The notes under the pieces are model-generated. The model had not been told where the DNA came from. It did no database searches and worked only from the letters and a program-made list of their open reading frames with translations. A program made the translations under genes and the position numbers. DNA of 64,000 nucleotides from Bog-473 sp036489775 (GTDB lineage: Bacteria; Actinomycetota; Acidimicrobiia; Acidimicrobiales; RAAP-2), in the NCBI GenBank assembly GCA_036489775.1, contig DASXFC010000032.1:108361-172360 (forward strand), given 5' to 3'. Positions 55,405 through 63,948 of the stretch are shown piece by piece (position 1 is the stretch's first letter; every line of letters begins with the position of its first letter).

Positions 55405-56973
55405 CTACGCGCCCTTGAGGGTGAGCGCGCCGTCCTCGGTCAGCGTGCCCGTCCGGCCGATGCCCTCTTCGGCGCAGAGCATCTCCAAGGTGTCGATGTC
55501 GTCGATGTTGCCCCAGGCCCGGCTGTCATCGTCCGTGCGGCAGGCCACAATGCCGCGTTCGGGGCCCTCGCGGCCGAAGGCGACGGTGTAGGTCTCGACC
55601 GTCACTGTCCCGCTGTAGGAGGAGTCGACCGTGCATTGAGGTAGGGCGTCCACGTCGCCCTGTGCGTCACGCCAGGCGAAGGGGCGCTGTCCCTCGTGAG
55701 CCGGCGGCCGCGAGCCGTAGAGCCCGATGGAGTGCTTGGTGGCATACCAGCCCAGGCCGGTGGCCATGCCGACGGTGCCGGGCTCGGCCCGGAGCGCGGT
55801 GACTACCTGGGCGATGCCGTGTGAGGCGTAGTTGTTGCCCGGGCCGCCGCCGAAGGTCAGGCCCCCGGTCATGGTCAAGGGCCGGGCCGGGTCGTCATCG
55901 GGCAGTCCCAACTCGGCCGCGGCCATCTGCACCACCGCCGGGAAGCAGGAGTAGAGGTCGATGGGTCCGAGCTCGTCGACGCCCACCCCGGCCAGTTCCA
56001 GCGCGGCCTGGCCGGCCAGTCGGATGGCGGGGGAGCGGTGCAGCTCGGGGCGGTGCGAGATGAACCAGTGGTCGTTGGCATCGGCCCCCGAAAGGGGGAA
56101 GACCCAGCGGTCCTCGGGCACCCCGGCGGCCCGGGCCGCCTCCACCGAGCAGACGATGTAGCCGGCGCCCTGGTCCACCTGCATGTTGGCCGTGCACAGC
56201 TTGGGATAGGGGAACGAGACCATGCGGTTGTCAGCCGACGGCTCCATGATCTCGGTTGCGGTACGGGCCTGGCGGATCCAGGCATACGGGTTGGCCGCGG
56301 CCACCTGGCTGAAACGGGACCAGATGGCGCCGATGTGGGCCGCGTGCTCGGCCAGCGACCAACCCCGGGCGGCCCGCAGCGCGTTCTCGAAGAGCGGGTA
56401 GGCATTGATGGGCAGGATGACGCCGCGGGACATCTCCAGGTCGGTGGCCCCCGGCTTGTCGATGCCGAAGAGGGTGGGCTCAGGCGTGCCTTCGGCCGGC
56501 TGGCTGGCCCAGGTCAGTGGGGGCTTGGCCGGATCACGGCGTGAGGCGGCCCGGGTGTACATGGCCTCGGCCCCGGTCACCATGACCACGTCGAGCTCGC
56601 CCCGGTTGATCGAGCCACAGGCATCGTGCATGAGGGCCTGGGGGGTGTTGCCCCCGATGGCCGAGAGCACCAGTTCGCGGGGTGCGTCCTCGGCATTGAA
56701 GCCCAGGCGCTCGGCCACCAGCAGCGCCGGGTTGATGGCGCGCCAGCCCAGCGGGACCACGACCCGGATGCTGTCGGCCCTGCGGATGAGGGCGTCGCCG
56801 GCAGGCGTTGACCCGGCCGGGGCCGCCCCGGTGCAGTCCTCGGCCGCCGCCCGCAGGGCCATGGCCATGAGGTCGACCGGCTCGGGCCGCCCGGCGGGAT
56901 CGGTGGTCGGATCGGGGTGAATGGTCACCTGCCCCACACCGACGACGACGGGAGTGCGAGGGTCCAGGGCCAT
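55405..56973 (-). CDS. Thiolase-like acetyl-CoA acetyltransferase homologue without canonical nucleophilic Cys
   Basis: This 522-aa protein begins ALDPRTPVVVGVGQVTIHP and has the two-domain thiolase fold. VLSAIGGNTPQALMHDACGS lies where classical thiolases carry the acylated Cys in a CxSG motif; here the position reads GGN, as in the PRK08257-like branch. GGLTFGGGPGNNYASHGIAQ carries the C-terminal His. A C-terminal extension of about 110 residues resembles an OB-fold. It may bind acyl-CoA without classic thiolysis. A TACGCT box lies 9 bases upstream of the ATG. Confidence 0.8.
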   Translation of the reverse strand: MALDPRTPVVVGVGQVTIHPDPTTDPAGRPEPVDLMAMALRAAAEDCTGAAPAGSTPAGDALIRRADSIRVVVPLGWRAINPALLVAERLGFNAEDAPRELVLSAIGGNTPQALMHDACGSINRGELDVVMVTGAEAMYTRAASRRDPAKPPLTWASQPAEGTPEPTLFGIDKPGATDLEMSRGVILPINAYPLFENALRAARGWSLAEHAAHIGAIWSRFSQVAAANPYAWIRQARTATEIMEPSADNRMVSFPYPKLCTANMQVDQGAGYIVCSVEAARAAGVPEDRWVFPLSGADANDHWFISHRPELHRSPAIRLAGQAALELAGVGVDELGPIDLYSCFPAVVQMAAAELGLPDDDPARPLTMTGGLTFGGGPGNNYASHGIAQVVTALRAEPGTVGMATGLGWYATKHSIGLYGSRPPAHEGQRPFAWRDAQGDVDALPQCTVDSSYSGTVTVETYTVAFGREGPERGIVACRTDDDSRAWGNIDDIDTLEMLCAEEGIGRTGTLTEDGALTLKGA

Positions 56974-57031
56974 GGTCCGAGGAGCGTACCGGGTGGCGCC
57001 GGGCCGTCCGTGGGCCTCGCCGGCCCATCGG

Positions 57032-57037
57032 TAGAAT
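57032..57037 (+). promoter_or_regulatory. -10 box of rpiB, probable leaderless start
   Basis: TAGAAT, close to the consensus, ends 7 bases before ATG 57045. It starts the rpiB-glyA-wecA transcription unit. Confidence 0.45.
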
Positions 57038-57044
57038 CCCTGCC

Positions 57045-57515
57045 ATGCGCGTCGCCTTCGGCTCGGACCACGGCGGCCTCACGCTCAAAGAGGCCCTCAA
57101 GGCCGAACTGGCCGCCCTGGGCCACGAGGTCATTGACCTGGGCACCTTCGATGGCTCGATCTCGGTCGACTACCCCGACTTCGGGGCGGCCGTCGGGCGA
57201 GCGGTGGTGGGCGGCGACGCCGATCTCGGCATCTGCACCTGCGGGACGGGCATCGGGATCTCCATGGCGGCCAACAAGGTGGCCGGGGTGCGGGCGGCCG
57301 TCGTGCACGACGTCACCACGGCCACGCTGGCCCGCCAGCACAATCACGCCAACGTCCTCTGCCTCGGTGGTCGTACCACCGGGCTGAGTGTGGCCCTCGA
57401 TTCGGTGCGGGCCTTCCTCGGCACGGCCGAGGAGCACGGGCGCCACGACGAGCGAATCGCCAAGCTTGACGAGCTCGACCACGAGCTCGTCCACCACAGT
57501 GAAGGGACGCTATGA
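57045..57515 (+). CDS. rpiB: Ribose-5-phosphate isomerase B
   Basis: This 156-aa LacAB/RpiB protein begins MRVAFGSDHGGLTLKEAL and has DLGICTCGTGIGISMAANKV. The Cys in ICTCGTG is at the position of the catalytic base of the E. coli-type enzyme; mycobacterial enzymes lack this Cys. It interconverts ribose-5-phosphate and ribulose-5-phosphate. Its stop overlaps the glyA start (ATGA). Confidence 0.94.
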   Translation: MRVAFGSDHGGLTLKEALKAELAALGHEVIDLGTFDGSISVDYPDFGAAVGRAVVGGDADLGICTCGTGIGISMAANKVAGVRAAVVHDVTTATLARQHNHANVLCLGGRTTGLSVALDSVRAFLGTAEEHGRHDERIAKLDELDHELVHHSEGTL

Positions 57516-58795
57516 GCAGCTACGAGACCGCATTGGCCTCCGACCCCGAGGTCGCCGGCCTCATCCGGGCCGAATTCGAGCGCCAGCAGCACACCCTCCA
57601 GCTGATCGCCTCGGAGAACTTCACCTCCCCGGCCGTGCTGGCCGCGTCGGGCTCGGTGCTGACCAACAAGTACGCCGAGGGCTACCCGGGCAAGCGGTAC
57701 TACGGCGGCAATCAGATCATCGACGAGGTGGAGGACCTGGCCCGTGACCGGGCCACTGCGCTCTTCGGGGCCGACCACGCCAACGTGCAGCCACACGCCG
57801 GGGCCAATGCCAATCTGGCCGTCTACCAGGCCCTGCTCAAGCCGGGCGACACGATTTTGGCCATGCGGCTCGACCATGGGGGCCACCTGACCCACGGGTC
57901 GCCCGCCTCCATCACGTCGAAGATCTGGCGCTTCGTCGCCTACGGGGTGACCGGCGCCTCGAACGACCCGGCCACGCCGGGCGAGGTCATCGACTTCGAC
58001 CAGGTGGCGCATCTGGCCAAGACCGAGCAGCCCGCCCTGATCGTGGCTGGCTCCACCGCCTACGCCCGCATCATCGACCCCGCCCCCTTCCGCGAGATCG
58101 CCGACTCGGTGGGCGCGCTCTTCATGTTCGACGCCGCCCACCCGGCCGGTCTGATCGCCGGCGGGGCCCACCCCAGCCCAGTGGGTGTGGCCGACGTGGT
58201 CACCTTGACCACCCACAAGACCCTGCGCGGGCCGCGCGGCGGCGCCATCCTGTGTGGCGCCGACCTGGCCAAGAAGATCGACAGTGCCGTGTTCCCCGGC
58301 CTCCAGGGTGGGCCGCTCGAGCACGTCATCGCGGCCAAGGCGGTGGCCTTCGCCGAGGCGGCCCGGCCCGAATTCCGTGCCTACGCGGCCCAGGTGGTGG
58401 TCAACGCCGCCGCCCTGGCCGATGCCCTGACCGCCCAGGGCTTCCGGCTGGTCTCGGGCGGGACGGACAACCACATGGTCCTGGTCGACCTGCGCGACTT
58501 CGACGCCGAGCTGACCGGCAAGGAGGCCCAGGAGGTCATGGACCGGGCCGGCATCACCTGCAACCGCAACGCCATCCCCGATGACCCGCGCTCGCCCTTC
58601 GTCACCTCGGGCCTGCGCCTGGGCACGGCGGCGCAGACCACGGCCGGCATGGGCCCGGCCCAGATGGCCACCATCGCCGAGCTCATCGGGCGGACGCTCA
58701 AGCACCGGTCCGACGACGGGGAGGTGGCTGCGGTGCGGGCCGAAGTGGTCGACCTGTGCGCCGGCTTCGCGCCCTACCCCGACCTCTTGGGCTAA
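57512..58795 (+). CDS. glyA: Serine hydroxymethyltransferase
   Basis: This 427-aa PLP enzyme shows RQQHTLQLIASENFTSPAVL, NKYAEGYPGKRYYGGNQIID, NVQPHAGANANLAVYQALL and TLTTHKTLRGPRGGAILC with the Schiff-base Lys. It converts serine and tetrahydrofolate to glycine and methylene-tetrahydrofolate. It overlaps rpiB by 4 bases and is followed 3 bases later by the WecA-like gene, an arrangement also seen upstream of the ATP synthase operon in Streptomyces. Confidence 0.96.
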   Translation: MSSYETALASDPEVAGLIRAEFERQQHTLQLIASENFTSPAVLAASGSVLTNKYAEGYPGKRYYGGNQIIDEVEDLARDRATALFGADHANVQPHAGANANLAVYQALLKPGDTILAMRLDHGGHLTHGSPASITSKIWRFVAYGVTGASNDPATPGEVIDFDQVAHLAKTEQPALIVAGSTAYARIIDPAPFREIADSVGALFMFDAAHPAGLIAGGAHPSPVGVADVVTLTTHKTLRGPRGGAILCGADLAKKIDSAVFPGLQGGPLEHVIAAKAVAFAEAARPEFRAYAAQVVVNAAALADALTAQGFRLVSGGTDNHMVLVDLRDFDAELTGKEAQEVMDRAGITCNRNAIPDDPRSPFVTSGLRLGTAAQTTAGMGPAQMATIAELIGRTLKHRSDDGEVAAVRAEVVDLCAGFAPYPDLLG

Positions 58796-58798
58796 CGA

Positions 58799-59995
58799 AT
58801 GCCTGACATCGGCTGGTACGCCATGGTCCTGGCGGTGGCCGCCGGGGCCACCGCGGCCCTGACCGTGCCGGCGCGGCGCATCTCGGTGCGGGTGGGCTAC
58901 GTGGCCATGCCCGACGAGCGCAAGGTGCACACCAAGCCCATCCCCTACGGAGGCGGCGCCGCCATGTTCCTGGGCTTCTTGGTGGCCATCCTGGCCGCGG
59001 CGGCCGTGCCGGCCTTCCGTCCGATCTTCACCGACTCGCCCGAGATGCTGGGCGTGGTGCTGGCCGCCGGCGCCATGTTCGCCGTCGGCATCATCGACGA
59101 CGTCCGGGACATGTCGGCCCCGGCCAAGATGGCCGGCCAGGTCCTGGCGGCCAGCCTCCTCTACTTCCTGGGCGTCACCATGCAGGAGTTCAAGGTGCCC
59201 CTGGCCGGATTCTTCGTGCTGACCCCGGGCGTGATCCCGCTCATCACCGCGGCCTGGGTCATCGCCCTGACCAACGCCATCAACCTGATCGACGGGCTGG
59301 ACGGCCTGGCCGCCGGGGTGGTGGCCATCGGCGGCGGGGGCTTGGCCGTCTACGGGCTCCGCCTGATGGACCTGGGCCTGCTGCCGGCCGACAACGTCGG
59401 CCCGCTGGTGGCCGTCATCGCCTGCGGCATCTGCCTGGGCTTCTTACCCTTCAACTTCAACCCGGCCCGGATCTTCATGGGGGACGCCGGGGCCCATTTC
59501 CTGGGCCTCCTCATGGCCGCCTCCACCATGGTCATCGGGGGCCGGGTACCCACCACGGTCCCGACCAGCGGTGTCACCTACTTCTTCTTCGCCCCCCTGT
59601 TCATTCCCTTCTTCATTCTGGGGGTGCCCATCGTGGACATGGCCTTCGCCTTCATCCGCCGCACCGCCCGGGGGACGGGGTTCCACACCCCCGACAAGGA
59701 GCACATCCACCACCGGCTGCTCCGGCTGGGCCACGGGCCCCGGCGCAGCGTGGTCATCCTGTGGGCCTGGACGGCCATCCTGTCCGCATTTGTCCTGGTC
59801 CCCCTGTTCTTTCACCGGGCCAACGCCATCATCCCGGTGGGGGTGGCGGCCCTCGGGGCCGGCCTTTACACCCTGTTCCACCCCGGCCTGCGCAAGGGGA
59901 ACGGGGACGACGCCGATGAGCAGCTGGACGAGGATCTCAGGGTCTCCCCAGGGGGCCGGGAGCACGGGGCCGAGGTGACCCGGCTGCCCACCTGA
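58799..59995 (+). CDS. Undecaprenyl-phosphate GlcNAc-1-phosphate transferase (WecA/TagO/MraY family)
   Basis: This 398-aa polytopic membrane protein has about ten helices. Family motifs include VGYVAMPDERKVHTKPIPYG, FAVGIIDDVRDMSAPAKMAG with the DD pair, LTNAINLIDGLDGLAAGVV, FNPARIFMGDAGAHFLGLLM and DKEHIHHRLLRLGH. It transfers a sugar-1-phosphate (probably GlcNAc) onto undecaprenyl or decaprenyl phosphate, starting arabinogalactan or other cell-wall polymer linkage. The gene corresponds to rfe/wecA located upstream of atpB in mycobacteria. Confidence 0.92.
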   Translation: MPDIGWYAMVLAVAAGATAALTVPARRISVRVGYVAMPDERKVHTKPIPYGGGAAMFLGFLVAILAAAAVPAFRPIFTDSPEMLGVVLAAGAMFAVGIIDDVRDMSAPAKMAGQVLAASLLYFLGVTMQEFKVPLAGFFVLTPGVIPLITAAWVIALTNAINLIDGLDGLAAGVVAIGGGGLAVYGLRLMDLGLLPADNVGPLVAVIACGICLGFLPFNFNPARIFMGDAGAHFLGLLMAASTMVIGGRVPTTVPTSGVTYFFFAPLFIPFFILGVPIVDMAFAFIRRTARGTGFHTPDKEHIHHRLLRLGHGPRRSVVILWAWTAILSAFVLVPLFFHRANAIIPVGVAALGAGLYTLFHPGLRKGNGDDADEQLDEDLRVSPGGREHGAEVTRLPT

Positions 59996-60176
59996 TCGTT
60001 TGGACGCCCGAGCGGCCCAGATGCGATGATGAGGCCTGTGTACTCCGTTCACCTCGCCCCGTCCGGCTGCCCTCCATCAGCCGTCCGGATGTCGGATTCC
60101 TGCGCGTCACGCACCGCGTAACGGGAGAGAAGTCACGTGCGTGGTCAAGTAAGCGTCGTCGTGCGCGCCCGGTCCG
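59996..60176. promoter_or_regulatory. Upstream region of the ATP synthase operon
   Basis: This 181-base gap contains a hairpin CGGCTG-N8-CAGCCG at 60064-60083 without a U-run. It could be a terminator for the wecA-like unit or a structured leader. The atp promoter is expected here, but no strong -35/-10 pair is visible. Confidence 0.35.
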
Positions 60177-60416
60177 TTGACGGATCCCGAGCAGTCGCCA
60201 CCCTCCGAATCGCCCTCCGCCAAGGACCTGCCTGGAGCGGTGGCCTTCTTGGGCATGGGTCTGGCCGCGGCCGTGTGTGTGGGGATCGGCGTCGGACTCG
60301 GGGCCTGGGCCGATGCCGCCTGGCACACTTCCCCGGCGCTGCTGTTGACCGGGCTGGCCTTAGGTCTGGCTGTGGCCGTGGTGAGCGTGGTGCAGCAGAT
60401 TCGCCAATACCTGTAG
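60177..60416 (+). CDS. AtpZ/AtpI-like small membrane protein
   Basis: This 79-aa protein has two transmembrane helices (AVAFLGMGLAAAVCVGIGVG and ALLLTGLALGLAVAVVSVVQ) separated by a short polar loop, the AtpZ/AtpI pattern. Such proteins assist ATP synthase assembly or magnesium supply. The start is TTG 60177, the only start codon downstream of the in-frame TAA at 60150. It is the first gene of the ATP synthase operon. Confidence 0.7.
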   Translation: MTDPEQSPPSESPSAKDLPGAVAFLGMGLAAAVCVGIGVGLGAWADAAWHTSPALLLTGLALGLAVAVVSVVQQIRQYL

Positions 60417-60426
60417 GGGCCCCGAC

Positions 60427-60846
60427 ATGAACATGATGTCCGGCCTCTCGGATCTCGAAGGCACCGCCCTGGCCAAGGTCCTACGCCGAACGGTGGTCTC
60501 GGCCCTCATCGCCGGCGGCGGCGCTGTCATCGTCGCCCTCTTGCTCGCTTCGCCCTGGGCCGCGCTGGGCATCGTCATCGGTCTCGGCCTGGCCTTGATG
60601 AACCTTCGCTTCCTCGATGCCGGGGTGGCCAAGGCGCAAACGGACGGGGAGACCGACCGCAAGAAGCTGCGGCGCTCGCTCGGCACCAAGAGCATCACCC
60701 GCCTAGGCGTCATCACCGTGATCGCCATCGGCCTGATGCTGCTCGACGGGCCCCTGGGCATCGGTGCCGTAGTCGGGCTGGTCATCTTCCAGATGCTCTT
60801 CGTGGTCAACGTGGGCCGCGTCGTCGTTTCGCAAGGGATCTCATGA
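60427..60846 (+). CDS. atpI: ATP synthase subunit I (AtpI)-like membrane protein
   Basis: This 139-aa protein has four predicted transmembrane segments (VSALIAGGGAVIVALLLASP; ALGIVIGLGLALMNL; ITRLGVITVIAIGLMLL; IGAVVGLVIFQMLFVVN), as in AtpI of other actinobacteria, where it aids c-ring assembly. It is poorly conserved and identified mainly by position and topology. Its stop overlaps the atpB start by 4 bases. Confidence 0.75.
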   Translation: MNMMSGLSDLEGTALAKVLRRTVVSALIAGGGAVIVALLLASPWAALGIVIGLGLALMNLRFLDAGVAKAQTDGETDRKKLRRSLGTKSITRLGVITVIAIGLMLLDGPLGIGAVVGLVIFQMLFVVNVGRVVVSQGIS

Positions 60847-61577
60847 GCCACCCCATCGTCATGGCCGGCGGCAACATCACGATCGGTGACCACCGGGGTG
60901 TGGTGCACCTGCCGGGGTTGGGCACGGTCGATCTGGATGTCGTGTGGACATCGGCCCTCGCTGCCATCGTGATCATGACCCTTGGTTTCATGATGAAGAG
61001 AAAGCTCACGTCGGGGGTGCCGGGCAAGCTGCAACTGTTTTGGGAGTTTGTCACCGAACAGGTATCCGACCTCACTGACTCAGCCATTGGGCCTCAGGGT
61101 CGGAAGTTTGTCGGACTCGGCGTAACGATCTTCTTCTTCATCCTGCTCTGCAACTGGATCGCCTTCATTCCCACCGGCGATCCCGGCTGGTTCCCGCCGC
61201 CGACGTCGGACGTCAACCTTCCTCTGGCCATGGCCCTGACCGTGGTGGCGCTGCTGCACCACCAGTCCATTAAGGCGAGGGGCTTGAAGAAGTACTTCAA
61301 GCACTACTCCACGCCCTATGCCGCCATGACCCCGATCAACGTCATTGAGGAGATCACCAAGCCGATCACCCTCACCTTCCGACTCTTCGGGAACATCTTC
61401 TCGGGCCTCTTGATGATCAGTGTGATCGTCACCCTGCTCCCGGTGTATGCCTCATGGATCGGACTGGTTGTCTGGAAGCCGTTCGACGAATTGTTCATCG
61501 GAGCCATTCAGGCGTTCATCTTCGCCCTACTGACCATCATTTATCTGGGCTTGGGGATGAGCACAGATGAGCACTAA
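60843..61577 (+). CDS. atpB: ATP synthase F0 subunit a
   Basis: This 244-aa membrane protein has the conserved TM segment EEITKPITLTFRLFGNIFSG with the essential Arg that contacts the c-ring. ELFIGAIQAFIFALLTIIYL forms the C-terminal helix of the proton half-channel. It starts with ATG overlapping the upstream gene. The c-subunit gene follows 39 bases later behind AAGGAGAGG. Confidence 0.96.
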   Translation: MSHPIVMAGGNITIGDHRGVVHLPGLGTVDLDVVWTSALAAIVIMTLGFMMKRKLTSGVPGKLQLFWEFVTEQVSDLTDSAIGPQGRKFVGLGVTIFFFILLCNWIAFIPTGDPGWFPPPTSDVNLPLAMALTVVALLHHQSIKARGLKKYFKHYSTPYAAMTPINVIEEITKPITLTFRLFGNIFSGLLMISVIVTLLPVYASWIGLVVWKPFDELFIGAIQAFIFALLTIIYLGLGMSTDEH

Positions 61578-61616
61578 TCACATTCACATCAAATTCTCGA
61601 CAAAGGAGAGGAATTA

Positions 61617-61889
61617 ATGGCAGCAGACACAGTTGAAGGGGCAATCCGGGTCGCCGGCGCACTCGTTGGTGGTGGCATGGCCCTCGGAGGCGGTGCCATC
61701 GGCGCTGCGGTCGGCGACGGCCTGGCCGGTTCGCAGACCATCGCGGCCATTGCCCGTCAGCCGGAGATCGAAGCTAAGGCCCGCCAATACTTCTTCATCA
61801 CGGTGGGACTGGTGGAGGCCATGTACTTCATCAACCTGCTCTTCATGGTGGTCTTCGTCTACGTCTTCGCCGCCAAGTCCGTCAAGTAA
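61617..61889 (+). CDS. atpE: ATP synthase F0 subunit c
   Basis: This 90-aa hairpin has helix one with the glycine repeat GGGMALGGGAIGAAVGDG, the polar loop ARQPE and helix two with the proton-carrying Glu67 in ITVGLVEAMYFINLLFMVV. A strong AAGGAGAGG site precedes ATG 61617, as expected for the most highly expressed subunit. The family is the target of bedaquiline in mycobacteria; sensitivity is not predicted here. Confidence 0.97.
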   Translation: MAADTVEGAIRVAGALVGGGMALGGGAIGAAVGDGLAGSQTIAAIARQPEIEAKARQYFFITVGLVEAMYFINLLFMVVFVYVFAAKSVK

Positions 61890-61955
61890 CCATCTGGCTG
61901 GGTTCAACCCCGTCCGCCATCAACACCGGATTGCCATCCGGAGACCGAGAGCATC

Positions 61956-62492
61956 GTGACCGCTGGAATCTTCATCCTTCCCAACGCGACGTTCATCTTC
62001 GAATTGATCATCTTCCTCGTGCTCATCTACGTGGTCGCGAGGAAGATCCTTCCCCCGATCAGCGAGGCGATGACGCAGCGCCAGGAGCGGATCCGCTCCT
62101 CGCTCGACGCCGCCGATCAGGCGCGCGCTGACGCCGTGGCGGCTGACGACGAACGTAGGGCGGTGCTCGAAGAGGCACGGCATTCGGCCCGCGAGGTCGT
62201 GGCCGAGGCCAACCGGAGCGCCGAGGCGGTGCGTGTCGACTTCCAGACCCGGGGCCAGGCGGAGTTCGAGCGCATCGTCGGCGGTGCCGAGGCTGAGGTC
62301 GTCCTGGCCCGCCAGCACGCCGTCGACGAGGCAGCCAACCGCGTGGGTGAGATGGCCATGGATGTGGTCGAACGCGTTGTCGGGCGAAAGGTCAGTGTTG
62401 AGGCCCACAGAGACCTGATTGCAGAAGCGGTCAGTGCCCTGCGTTCCGACGCCACTGGCGGTGCCGCGACCAGATCAGGAGCCCGCCAGTGA
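61956..62492 (+). CDS. atpF: ATP synthase subunit b (first copy)
   Basis: This 178-aa protein starts at GTG 61956. It has one N-terminal membrane helix (NATFIFELIIFLVLIYVVAR) and a long Ala/Glu/Arg coiled-coil stalk ending with SVEAHRDLIAEAVSALRSDA. It is clearly paralogous to the next gene over the stalk and C-terminus. The stop overlaps the next start by 4 bases. Confidence 0.93.
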   Translation: MTAGIFILPNATFIFELIIFLVLIYVVARKILPPISEAMTQRQERIRSSLDAADQARADAVAADDERRAVLEEARHSAREVVAEANRSAEAVRVDFQTRGQAEFERIVGGAEAEVVLARQHAVDEAANRVGEMAMDVVERVVGRKVSVEAHRDLIAEAVSALRSDATGGAATRSGARQ

Positions 62493-63001
62493 AGAACTTC
62501 ATCGTTGAGTGGATCGTCGCCCTCGTCCTGGTCTACCTCATGGCGACGAAATGGCCAGTCCCACTGATCAGGGCAGGCATGGAGAATACACAGGAGAAGA
62601 TCCGCGCCTCGCTCGAAGCGGCCGACAAGGCAGCGGCTGACGCAGCAGCAGTAGACGACGAGCGCCACCGCAAGCTGGAGGAGGCTCGTCAGTCCGCCCA
62701 GGATATTTTGGCCCAGGCCCAGCGGACTGCGGAGGCAGTGCGCACCGGCGCCCAGGCCCGGGGCCAATCAGACTACGAGCGCATCGTGGGAAGCGCCGAG
62801 GTCGAGGTGGCCCTGGCCCGGCAGCGCGCCGTCGAAGAAGCGGCGAACCTACTGGGCCAGGTCGTCATGGACCTGGTCGAGAACGTGATCAGCCGTGAGG
62901 TGAGCGCCGAGGCGCACCACGACCTCATTGAAGAGGCGGTCAGCGCTCTGCGCGCCGATGCCGCTGGCGGGGCTGCCGCCAGCTCGGGGGCGCGCTCGTG
63001 A
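62489..63001 (+). CDS. ATP synthase subunit b (second copy, b')
   Basis: This 170-aa paralogue has a shorter N-terminus with the helix FIVEWIVALVLVYLMATKWP and a stalk like that of the first copy (RIVGSAEVEVALARQRAVEE; SAEAHHDLIEEAVSALRADA). Two b genes allow a heterodimeric peripheral stalk. In mycobacteria the second b is fused to delta; here the reading frames are separate and overlap by 4 bases with atpH. Confidence 0.9.
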   Translation: MKNFIVEWIVALVLVYLMATKWPVPLIRAGMENTQEKIRASLEAADKAAADAAAVDDERHRKLEEARQSAQDILAQAQRTAEAVRTGAQARGQSDYERIVGSAEVEVALARQRAVEEAANLLGQVVMDLVENVISREVSAEAHHDLIEEAVSALRADAAGGAAASSGARS

Positions 63002-63948
63002 ACCCCATGCTCCAGGGCTACGCCGCTGCAGTATTGGAGGGCGCTGGCTCTGGCGCGGCCGAACCGCTGGCCGCGGACCTGGAGGCGGTGGAGCAGCTGG
63101 TGTTGGCCAACAACGTCCTGCGCTCTGCCCTCACCGACACCACCGTGCGTGGGCCAGTCCGCCGGTCCATCCTGCTCGATTTGCTCGACGGCAAGGTCTC
63201 CGAGCCGGCCCGTCGCCTGGCCGCCTACGCCTGCTCGGTGGTCCGGGCGCCCGACGTGCCGGCCGCACTGGCCTGGGCCGCCACCCGGGCCCGCCAAGAC
63301 GCCGAGGGCCAGGTCACCCAGGAGCCGCCGCTCAGCCTCTCCGACTCGCGCAAGCGGGTCAATGGATTCGCCACCGCCACCTTCGAGGGCCTCTCGACCG
63401 AGCAGCTCGAATCGCTCGAGGACGACCTCTTCCGCTTCTCGCGTGTTGTGGGTGCCACGCCGAACCTGCGGGCCGCCCTGGTTGACCGCGACCTGGCCGT
63501 GGAAGCACGCCAGGGCCTGGCCGCCCAGCTCCTCGAGGGCAAGGTGCAGCCGGCCACGGTTTCGGTCGTGCGCTACGCCATCGCCGGCGGACGCTCCCGC
63601 GACATCGTGGGCACCCTGGACTACCTGGTCGAGCAGGCGGCCAAGGCCCGGGGCTGGCGTATCGCCCGGGTGCGCTCGGCCGCCCCGATTGAGGAGGCCC
63701 AGCGGGCCACCCTCTCGGACTCGTTGACCACGCTGGCCGGGTCCCCGGTCGAGCTCCAGGTCGTGATTGACGAAGCGCTGCTCAGCGGTGCCCTGATCCA
63801 GATCGGGGACCTGCAAGTGGATGCCAGCGCACGAGGAAAGATCGACGCCCTGCGTGAGCACCTCATGCCGGGCGGTTGGGAAGAAAGCGGATTTCACACC
63901 GGTGGGCTGCGGTCGCCGGGTTCGACACAGACAGAGGGAGCAGGTTGA
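62998..63948 (+). CDS. atpH: ATP synthase subunit delta with duplicated N-terminal domain
   Basis: This 316-aa protein is much longer than a standard delta (about 180 aa). Residues 7-98 (GYAAAVLEG...LLDLLDGKVSEPARRLAAY) and 123-215 (GFATATFEG...LAAQLLEGKVQPATVSVVRY) are two copies of the OSCP N-terminal helical domain. The C-terminal domain (VELQVVIDEALLSGALIQIG) occurs once. The mycobacterial b-delta fusion carries a similar extra domain; here it is present without fusion to b. The GTG start overlaps the b' stop. Confidence 0.9.
   Translation: MNPMLQGYAAAVLEGAGSGAAEPLAADLEAVEQLVLANNVLRSALTDTTVRGPVRRSILLDLLDGKVSEPARRLAAYACSVVRAPDVPAALAWAATRARQDAEGQVTQEPPLSLSDSRKRVNGFATATFEGLSTEQLESLEDDLFRFSRVVGATPNLRAALVDRDLAVEARQGLAAQLLEGKVQPATVSVVRYAIAGGRSRDIVGTLDYLVEQAAKARGWRIARVRSAAPIEEAQRATLSDSLTTLAGSPVELQVVIDEALLSGALIQIGDLQVDASARGKIDALREHLMPGGWEESGFHTGGLRSPGSTQTEGAG

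Noticed and set aside
60137..60430. 97-codon plus-strand ORF upstream of and overlapping the AtpZ-like gene
   Set aside because: It has no membrane helices and is Arg/Gly-rich, whereas the TTG-started frame gives two transmembrane helices as expected for AtpZ/AtpI.
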